Shown in pieces: positions 16,178 to 22,523 of a stretch of 46,676 nt of DNA. Every line of letters begins with the position of its first letter. The first letter of the stretch is position 1. The notes under the pieces were generated by a model, which searched no databases, was not told the origin of the DNA, and saw nothing but the letters and a program-made list of their open reading frames with translations. Both the position numbers and the translations under genes were made by a program. The DNA lies in contig JBBQWR010000046.1 in the NCBI GenBank assembly GCA_038210495.1, positions 1 through 46,676 on the forward strand, written 5' to 3'. Source of the stretch: JBBQWR01 sp038210495. GTDB lineage: Bacteria > Planctomycetota > Planctomycetia > Pirellulales > DATAWG01.

Positions 16178-17002
16178 GTGGCTAACGTTTCCGCTAAAGA
16201 ATTAGTCGAAGCTGGCGTTCATTTCGGTCATCGCGCCAGCCGCTGGAATCCGCGGATGCGGCCGTATATCTTCGGCCGCCGCAATCTGATCCATATCATC
16301 GATGTCCGCGAAACGATCCGCGGACTGCTCCGCGCCAAAAAATATCTCAAGCAAGTCGCGGCCAGCGGAAGCCTGGTGCTGTTTGTCGGCACCAAACGGC
16401 AGGCCACCGACACGATCGAGCGCGAGTCGCTCCGCTGCGGCATGCCGTTCGTCAGCGACCGCTGGCTGGGTGGCACGCTCACCAATTTCCGCACCATTCG
16501 CAGCCGGCTCACGCGACTGGAAGAACTCGAACGGCTGATGGCGGGAGAAGAGTTCCAGACCTACTCGAAGAAGATGCAGTCGGCCCTGAAGCGCGAGTTC
16601 CGCAAGATGTTCCGCAATCTGAACGGCATCCGCACGATGAATCGCGTGCCCGAGTGCATGGTGATCATCGATCCCAAGAAGGAAAAGAACTCGGTCAGCG
16701 AAGCCCGCAAGCTGGGCGTCTCGACTGTCGCTCTGATCGACACCGACTGCGATCCGGACTTGATCGACCTGCCGGTGCCGGGCAACGACGACAGCATCCG
16801 CTCGATCGAGCTGATCGTTCAGCAACTGGCCGACGCGGTGCTGGAAGGCAAGCTGGAAGCCCAGACGAAGGGCGTCGACAAGAGTGAAGGCGGCAGTGGC
16901 GCCAAGCGTCAGCCAACTCCGCCAGTCCCGGCGCCAGCCCAACCGACCCCGGCGACCAATGGGGATAGCCAGGCCGAAAACCATCCGGTCGCCGCAGGAT
17001 AG
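16178..17002 (+). CDS. rpsB: 30S ribosomal protein S2
   Basis: 274 residues. S2 is a small-subunit protein that binds late in assembly and holds S1. The start is GTG at 16178 with AGGAGA at about 16166-16171 as ribosome-binding site; translation then reads VANVSAKELVEAGVHFGHR, with the diagnostic GVHFGH. Family blocks WNPRMRPYIFG, GTKRQA, WLGGTLTNF, VIIDPKKE and DTDCDPDLIDLPVPGNDD are all present. After residue 225 there is a roughly 45-residue low-complexity tail rich in Gln, Pro and Ala, common in planctomycete S2 but absent in E. coli. It is first in the rpsB-tsf-pyrH-frr cluster, which has standard gene order but with unusually wide gaps. Confidence 0.98.
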   Translation: MANVSAKELVEAGVHFGHRASRWNPRMRPYIFGRRNLIHIIDVRETIRGLLRAKKYLKQVAASGSLVLFVGTKRQATDTIERESLRCGMPFVSDRWLGGTLTNFRTIRSRLTRLEELERLMAGEEFQTYSKKMQSALKREFRKMFRNLNGIRTMNRVPECMVIIDPKKEKNSVSEARKLGVSTVALIDTDCDPDLIDLPVPGNDDSIRSIELIVQQLADAVLEGKLEAQTKGVDKSEGGSGAKRQPTPPVPAPAQPTPATNGDSQAENHPVAAG

Positions 17003-17097
17003 TCCGCCGGATCGGCTTGGCGCGCGACTGGAATGACTTTGCATGTGCTACTGCTGGCTCATCCGGCAGTGCGGCTCGTGAGCACACATGAAAAAAG

Positions 17098-17120
17098 CAC
17101 TGCTGGACAAGCCAGCAGTG
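17098..17120. repeat. Perfect hairpin CACTGCTGG/CCAGCAGTG
   Basis: 9-bp arms with an ACAAG loop between rpsB and tsf. A related imperfect palindrome with similar core precedes it at 17042-17090 (CATGTGCTACTGCTGGC and GTGAGCACACATG). No U-run follows. The 235-bp rpsB-tsf gap is otherwise unremarkable. Confidence 0.65.
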
Positions 17121-17237
17121 ACGCCCAACCCATCGACGGGCGGCGTCCTTCCGTAGTCCCTCGCCCCCAGCCCTTAGCCCTTTCAAATCTAACTCAAAAC
17201 ACAAATAGACCCCCTATTTTTCAGGGAGACACAAACG

Positions 17238-18065
17238 ATGGCAGAAATTACCGCGGCGGCCGTGAAATCGCTTCGCGAGCGGACCGGACTTCCGCTTATG
17301 GATTGCAAAAAGGCCTTGCAGGAAAGCGGCGGGGATGAAGAGACGGCCGTGCGCCAGCTTCGCGAGCAAGGCAAGAAGACCCAGGAAACGCGGATCGGCC
17401 GCGAGACGTCCGCCGGCCGAATCGCCGTCTTTGCCGACGTGGCCAAAGGGGTCGGCGCTATGATCGAGCTACTCTGCGAAAGCGCCCCGGTCGCGGGCAG
17501 CCCGGATTTCCGGCAGTTGGCCAATGATCTGGCCAAGCAGTTGGCCATCGGCCCCGGCGCAACCACGGCCGACGAACTGCTCGCGCAGCCGTCGCCGTCG
17601 AAGCCTGGCGAAACGCTCGGCGCCGTGAAGGATGACATGTTCAACCGGATTCGCGAGGTGTTCAAGCTCGGCCGGATCGTGCGGATCGATGGCCCGTGCG
17701 GCGGCTATGCTCATCACGACGGCTCGATCGGCACGCTGGTCGAAGTCACGGGCGGCGACACCGAGACGGCGAAAGAAGTCGCAATGCACATCACCGCTCA
17801 AAAACCGGCCGTCGTGTCGAAGGAAGATTTGGACCCGGCTGACATCGCCAAAGAGCGCGAAATCCTCTCCGTCGCCGCCCGGGCCGAAGGCAAACCAGAA
17901 AACATCATCGCCAAGATGGTCGAGGGCCGGCTGCGCGTTTTCTTTAGCGAAAAAGTGCTGCTCGAACAGCCGTTCATCAAGGACGACAAGCAGACGGTCG
18001 GCGCGCTCGCCAAGAAGGCCGGGATGCAGGTCAAGCAGTTCATTCGCTGGGAACTCGGGAAGTAG
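17238..18065 (+). CDS. tsf: Elongation factor Ts
   Basis: 275 residues. EF-Ts exchanges GDP for GTP on EF-Tu. N-terminal UBA-like domain with ERTGLPLMDCKKALQESGGD (signature 1) and core domains with EVTGGDTETAKEVAMHI; the second signature region is ADFRQLANDLAKQL-like (here PDFRQLANDLAKQL). The C-terminal VLLEQPFIKDDKQTVG is the conserved end motif. ATG at 17238 has GGGAGA at 17223-17228 as ribosome-binding site. It follows rpsB in the usual order and probably shares its transcript. Confidence 0.98.
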   Translation: MAEITAAAVKSLRERTGLPLMDCKKALQESGGDEETAVRQLREQGKKTQETRIGRETSAGRIAVFADVAKGVGAMIELLCESAPVAGSPDFRQLANDLAKQLAIGPGATTADELLAQPSPSKPGETLGAVKDDMFNRIREVFKLGRIVRIDGPCGGYAHHDGSIGTLVEVTGGDTETAKEVAMHITAQKPAVVSKEDLDPADIAKEREILSVAARAEGKPENIIAKMVEGRLRVFFSEKVLLEQPFIKDDKQTVGALAKKAGMQVKQFIRWELGK

Positions 18066-18073
18066 TGGTGGGG

Positions 18074-18205
18074 AATGACGAATGTCTAATCAATGACGAA
18101 TGACGAAGGTCTGGGCGTCGAGTCGATTGGTTATTCGTCGGGGCGGGCTTGCCTGAATTCGACATTCGTCATCCGTGCTTAGTCATTGATTAGACATTCG
18201 TCATT
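18074..18205. repeat. 24-bp perfect inverted repeat between tsf and pyrH
   Basis: The arms 18074-18097 and 18182-18205 are exact inverse copies (core GACGAATGTCTAATCAATGA) flanking 84 bp that contain further ATTCGTCAT segments. It fills most of the tsf-pyrH gap. Weaker relatives are at 9575-9600 and 19937-19955. The structure is typical of a small non-autonomous mobile palindrome. Confidence 0.85.
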
Positions 18206-18229
18206 AGTTATTCGTCATTGGGAACAACC

Positions 18230-18994
18230 ATGGCTGACGGCGAACCTAACGGCTCCACTCCGCGGTACCGCCGCGTGGTGTTGAAACTCTCCGGCGAGAG
18301 CTTTTGCCATGCCGGCGAGCGGGGCATCAGCATGATCGAGGTCGTGCACGTCGCCAAGCAGACGGTGCAAGCCGCCAAGCACGGCGTGCAGATCGCGATC
18401 GTCATGGGGGGCGGCAACATCCTCCGCGGCGCCCAGTTTCGGGCCGGCAACTCCAGTATCCAAGAAGCGACCGCCCACTACATGGGCATGCTCGCCACCG
18501 TGATCAACGGCCTGGCGCTGCAAGACGCGCTCGAATCGCTCGGCTGCGAAACGCGGCTGCTCACGGCGATCCGGATGGACGGCGTGGCCGAGCCGTATAT
18601 CCGCCGCCGCGCTCGGCGCCATTTGGACAAGGGCCGTATCGTGCTGTTGGCCGCCGGCACGGGCAGCCCATTCGTTACGACCGACACGGCCGCCGCCCAG
18701 CGGGCGCTCGAGCTGGAAGCCGACATTTTGCTGAAGGCCACTCGCGTCGACGGCGTGTTCTCCGACGACCCCGAAAAAAATCCGCACGCGATCCTCTACC
18801 GCGAGTTGTCGTACAACGCCGTCCGCGAGCAAAATCTGCGGGTCATGGATCCCACGGCCATCGCCCAGTGCATGGAACACGACATGCCGATCCTGGTGTT
18901 CAACTTCAAAAAAGAAGGCAACATCCAGCGAGCGGTCAACGGCGAGCGCGTCGGCACAGTGATCTCCAGCAAAGAGATCGTCGCGAAAAATTAA
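18230..18994 (+). CDS. pyrH: UMP kinase
   Basis: 254 residues. It phosphorylates UMP to UDP for RNA and cell-wall precursors. ATG 18230 is preferred; a TTG in frame at 18218 is weaker. The bacterial hexameric UMP kinase motifs are complete: VVLKLSGES (ATP loop), IVMGGGNILRG, VAEPYIRRRARRHLDKGRIV, FVTTDTAAAQRALE (UMP binding) and LKATRVDGVFSDDP. The C-terminus VNGERVGTVISSKE matches the family. Its last roughly 170 bp have a second, damaged copy at 19668-19829. In most bacteria frr follows directly; here a GxxExxY gene and repeats intervene. Confidence 0.97.
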   Translation: MADGEPNGSTPRYRRVVLKLSGESFCHAGERGISMIEVVHVAKQTVQAAKHGVQIAIVMGGGNILRGAQFRAGNSSIQEATAHYMGMLATVINGLALQDALESLGCETRLLTAIRMDGVAEPYIRRRARRHLDKGRIVLLAAGTGSPFVTTDTAAAQRALELEADILLKATRVDGVFSDDPEKNPHAILYRELSYNAVREQNLRVMDPTAIAQCMEHDMPILVFNFKKEGNIQRAVNGERVGTVISSKEIVAKN

Positions 18995-19098
18995 GCACGG
19001 CGAGTCTACCGCGCGCCACCCTGCCATAGATCTTATATTTGCAATAGGTGTCCGCAGATTTCTCAGATGAACGCAGATTTAAAAAGGGCGGGGGCAAG

Positions 19099-19590
19099 AT
19101 GACATTCGAAATGTCAAACTCGCTCAATCAGCAAAATTCTGCGAAATCTGCGAAATCTGTGGATCAACCCCGTGATCCGCGAACGTATGCGATTATCGGC
19201 GCGGCAATGGAGGTCCACCGCGAGCTTGGCTGCGGATTCTTGGAGGCTGTTTACCAAGAAGCGATGGCTATTGAGCTCGCTTGTCGTCAAGTTCCATTTG
19301 TTCGTGAAGCGCCCCTGCCTGTGCGCTACAAAGGTCGGCTGCTGGCCACCGCGTACCGCGCCGATTTTGTTTGCTTCGACTCGGTGATCGTCGAACTCAA
19401 GGCGCTGCAGAAGCTATCAACCGTCGAGGACGCGCAAGGGCTGAACTATCTCAAGGCCACGGGACACGAAATCGCCCTGTTGATCAACTTCGGCGCGCCA
19501 TCGCTCGAATACAAGCGCCTCGTGCGATCCTCGCGCTGGACAACGTCAGCCCCGGATTTATCTGCACAATCTGTGAATACCGCGAATTGA
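19099..19590 (+). CDS. GxxExxY protein (PD-(D/E)XK nuclease-like fold)
   Basis: 163 residues from ATG 19099; the frame opens at 19048. The family name motif is seen as GFLEAVY, preceded by YAIIGAAMEVHRELGCG. The nuclease-like core is ADFVCFDSVIVELKAL (D...E-x-K), then GLNYLKATGHEIALLINFG. The function is unproven; family members occur singly, often between repeats, in planctomycetes and Bacteroidetes. The DNA around its first 30 codons is a repeat (CGCAGATTT and TGCGAAATCTGCGAAATCTG) that also encodes part of its N-terminus. It sits between pyrH and a partial copy of the pyrH 3' end, so it appears to have been inserted as a block. Confidence 0.85.
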   Translation: MTFEMSNSLNQQNSAKSAKSVDQPRDPRTYAIIGAAMEVHRELGCGFLEAVYQEAMAIELACRQVPFVREAPLPVRYKGRLLATAYRADFVCFDSVIVELKALQKLSTVEDAQGLNYLKATGHEIALLINFGAPSLEYKRLVRSSRWTTSAPDLSAQSVNTAN

Positions 19591-19667
19591 CCCATGCCCG
19601 ATTGCAAGCAGCCCGATCGCTTGGCCCCATTTCGGCCATAGAGAAAACTGCGTCCCCTTCTCTCCAC

Positions 19668-19829
19668 CGAGCAGAATCTTCGCGTCCTGGACCCCACGGC
19701 GCCCGTCCATGGAGCACGACATGCCCTTTGATGTTCAACTTAAAAAAAGAAGGCAACATCCAGCGAGCGGTCAACGGCGAGCGCGTCGGCACGGTGATCT
19801 CCAGCAAAGAGACCGTGGCGAAGAATTGA
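19668..19829 (+). pseudogene. Partial copy of the pyrH 3' end
   Basis: This stretch matches 18826-18994. The first third (NLRVLDP, MEHDMP) differs from pyrH mostly at synonymous positions and has several indels; the final 100 bp (EGNIQRAVNGERVGTVISSK and E-x-VAKN) is almost identical. It cannot give a functional kinase, lacking the first four fifths of the protein. It ends 5 bp before palindrome copy C. It may be a relic of the original pyrH end after insertion, or a captured tail from a related genome. Confidence 0.85.
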
Positions 19830-19834
19830 GCGAT

Positions 19835-19912
19835 ACATAGCCGCGGCATCCTGCTGCGCCGTGCTGTCTTCTTACCGTCTTCTTACTCCGTAGCAGGATG
19901 CCGCGGCTATGT
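19835..19912. repeat. Paired palindromic element, copy C
   Basis: Left arm 19835-19861 (ACATAGCCGCGGCATCCTGC then TGCGCCG) and right arm 19891-19912 (TAGCAGGATGCCGCGGCTAT then GT) with a 29-bp centre containing TCTTCTTAC repeats. It lies right after the partial pyrH copy and about 100 bp before frr. A further CATTCGTCATTCGCCATTC segment follows at 19937-19955. Confidence 0.85.
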
Positions 19913-20013
19913 AGACGAGGGCGCCGGGCGTCTCGACATTCGTCATTCGCCATTCTTATAATCATGATGACGACGGACCTCGCCCCAATCGCCTCACACC
20001 AATTGCCCACCCC

Positions 20014-20574
20014 ATGCCTGCCGACGAAATTTTATTGGACGCCGAAGAACGGATGGAGAAAGCGGTCGATGTGTTCAAGCATTCGATGACCGGCATTCGG
20101 ACGGGTCGGGCGAATCCCGGGTTGGTGGATTCGCTGCGCGTCGAGGTCTACGGCGCGCCCTCGCCGATCAAGGCCGTCGCCCAAGTCGGCGCCCCCGAGC
20201 CGACGCAAATCGTCATTCGCCCGTTCGACCCCGCGACGATCAAGGATATTGAGAAGGCGATCCGCTCGAGCGATCTGGGGCTCAATCCGCAAAACGACGG
20301 CCGGGTGATTCGCATCAATATCCCGCCGCTGTCGACCGACGTCCGCCGCAAGCTGGTCGGGCGAATCAAGGACCTCAGCGAAGAGGCGAAGGTCGCCATC
20401 CGCAACGTCCGCCGCGACGGCAACAAAGCCGCCGAGCAAGAGCAGAAGGACAAGCTGCTGACCGAAGACGATCGCGACTCGATCAAGGACGAGATTCAAG
20501 AGCTGACCAAGAAGTTCGAGGCCAAGGTCGGCGATATCGCGCGAGCCAAAGAGACCGAAGTGATGGACGATTGA
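20014..20574 (+). CDS. frr: Ribosome recycling factor
   Basis: 186 residues, the standard length. RRF, with EF-G, splits the post-termination ribosome. Domain I helices carry MTGIRTGRANPGLVD, the conserved start motif; the domain II beta-barrel follows, with VAQVGAPEPTQIVIRPFDP; then DLGLNPQNDGRVIRINIPPL and VRRKLVGRIKDLSEEAKVAI, RNVRRDGNK. All key family blocks are present. It completes the rpsB-tsf-pyrH-frr cluster and converges with lnt (61 bp between the stops). Confidence 0.98.
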   Translation: MPADEILLDAEERMEKAVDVFKHSMTGIRTGRANPGLVDSLRVEVYGAPSPIKAVAQVGAPEPTQIVIRPFDPATIKDIEKAIRSSDLGLNPQNDGRVIRINIPPLSTDVRRKLVGRIKDLSEEAKVAIRNVRRDGNKAAEQEQKDKLLTEDDRDSIKDEIQELTKKFEAKVGDIARAKETEVMDD

Positions 20575-20634
20575 GAAATCAGAGGGCAGGCGGAAGGACC
20601 CAAAGGACACGACTGGCCGGGGCGCAACGCCAGT

Positions 20635-22344
20635 TCAGGTTTGTTGCAACCTGCCGCGTTTGGCTCGGCGCCGGTCCCAAATGTCCAACAAAGCCAAGCC
20701 GACGCAGCCCAACAAACAGACGCCGGCCGGCAATTCGCCCATCTCCAAATACACGCTGCGGCGCGGGTCTCGCTGCACATCGGCGACGATCACGCCGGTT
20801 TTCCGCCGCGGGCCTTGCTTGACGATCCGGCCGCTGCCGTCGATCCAGGCCGAGAAGCCCGTATTGGCAGCGATCAACATCGGCTTGCGGCATTCGACGG
20901 CCCGCAGCACGCCGCACATCAGGTGCAGATCGAGCTCGCTGGAACCCCAGAACCAGCCGTCGTTCGTGAGGTTCACTAGCACGTCCGGCTCTTCGCCTCG
21001 GTCGCGAAGCTCCACGACCTGCCGGCGGATCAGATGCGGGATCGTGGTCTCATAGCAGATATCCGGCGCGAATCGAAAGCCATGCACGTCTTGCGCGACG
21101 GGCTTTTCGCCCGAGGTGAGGCCGGCCGGCAGCGGCGTCAGTTTATACAGCCAGGGAAACGACTCGGCCAGCGGCACGTACTCCCCGAACATCACCGGAT
21201 GCATCTTGTCGTACGAGCTAAGCTGCTGGCCGTCGGCCGTGACGAACAGGGCCGAGTTGTAATGCCGCACGCGCCCGTCCGCCAGATAGTGCGAGCGATC
21301 GATACCCAGCAGCGTCGGCGAGCCGAGTTGCCACGCGACCAGTGCAATCCCGCGATTGGTGTTATCAATAATCTCCTGTTTCGTGCGAGCCCCTTCTGGA
21401 ACCACGAAATCCGGATCGAACGAATAGAGTGTCTCGCGGAACATCGTCTCCGGCCACGCGAACAAATCGATGGGCCGGCCGCTTTTTTCGGCCATTGCCC
21501 GGGCCTCGAACGACAGTTGCATGTACTGCGTGTATATCGCCTCCCAGCTATCGGGCGCCATCTTGAGCGTCGCGTCGATCGACCCCTGGATCAGCGCGAC
21601 GCGAGTGGTGGGCGCATCGGCGGTCGGTTCCGCGGCCAATCGCATGTGACCGTACCCGAGCGTACTTCCCATCATCGCAACCAGTGGCGCGAGCGGCCAC
21701 ACCGACCATCGTAGGCCGTCGCATGGCGCCATGCGAACGAGGCACGCGGCCGACATCGCTAGCAATCCGCCCAGGCCATAGACGCTCATCGCATCGGCGA
21801 TTTGAATGACCTGGAGCCAGTGGTATTGCGAGTATCCAAGGTTGCCCATCGTGAATCCGCTGAACAAATGGCCCTTGGCGAACTCGAGCCCGGTCCAAAC
21901 CACGGGCGCCGCTAGGACGATCGAAATTCTCAACCGATGCACGGCGACTCGCGTGAGTCCAACGAACAGCGGAATATAGAGGGCCAAATAAGCTGAAAGC
22001 GCGATCCAACCGAAGCTCGTCGTCCAATGCGGCAGTCGCAGCCAATGCAAATCGGCCATCCAGAACACGAACCCTGCGGCCCAAAGCATCGTATAAGGGT
22101 GGGCGCCCATCAATTGCTTTTGCCGTGCCAAAAACAACCACGGCGCGAGGGCGATCCATCCGAGCGGCCAAAGGTCGAGCGGCGGCAACGCAGCCCACAT
22201 CAGCAAACTGCCCGTCAGAGCGACAAAACGCATCGAACGATACCAGGGCGCCGGCGGTTCGCCGAGCGCGCGGGCAGCCCGAGCGGCAGTTATCGAAGAC
22301 GCCGGAAGTGCGGTTGGAACGGTGCTAGCGGGGGCAGAGGACAT
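20635..22344 (-). CDS. lnt: Apolipoprotein N-acyltransferase
   Basis: 569 residues, slightly longer than E. coli Lnt. The enzyme adds the third acyl chain to lipoproteins in the inner membrane. Membrane segments fill about residues 38-240. The periplasmic nitrilase-like domain (about 246-545) has the catalytic triad: Glu299 in FAWPET, Lys380 in SYDKMHPV and Cys430 in PDICYETT. The C-terminal segment near residues 540-560 is hydrophobic (LPAGVCLLGCVGLALLDIW), probably the last membrane helix. It would mature the lipoproteins encoded in this window. The N-terminal 35 residues are Ala-rich and may be a start-site artefact. Confidence 0.96.
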   Translation of the reverse strand: MSSAPASTVPTALPASSITAARAARALGEPPAPWYRSMRFVALTGSLLMWAALPPLDLWPLGWIALAPWLFLARQKQLMGAHPYTMLWAAGFVFWMADLHWLRLPHWTTSFGWIALSAYLALYIPLFVGLTRVAVHRLRISIVLAAPVVWTGLEFAKGHLFSGFTMGNLGYSQYHWLQVIQIADAMSVYGLGGLLAMSAACLVRMAPCDGLRWSVWPLAPLVAMMGSTLGYGHMRLAAEPTADAPTTRVALIQGSIDATLKMAPDSWEAIYTQYMQLSFEARAMAEKSGRPIDLFAWPETMFRETLYSFDPDFVVPEGARTKQEIIDNTNRGIALVAWQLGSPTLLGIDRSHYLADGRVRHYNSALFVTADGQQLSSYDKMHPVMFGEYVPLAESFPWLYKLTPLPAGLTSGEKPVAQDVHGFRFAPDICYETTIPHLIRRQVVELRDRGEEPDVLVNLTNDGWFWGSSELDLHLMCGVLRAVECRKPMLIAANTGFSAWIDGSGRIVKQGPRRKTGVIVADVQRDPRRSVYLEMGELPAGVCLLGCVGLALLDIWDRRRAKRGRLQQT

Positions 22345-22523
22345 ACGGCGTCAAGAGTATGCTGCGATGGCCGTTTTGCCCAGATGAGTTGCGGCGCCCG
22401 CCCCGGCGGACTCTGGCCCGCAAGGTAGCCTACAGGTACGATACCCAGAGATATTCGCCCAATCGTTTTCGGGTCGCCCCCCGCATTTATTCAACGAACA
22501 AATTGTCCCCCGAGGCTTGTAAC

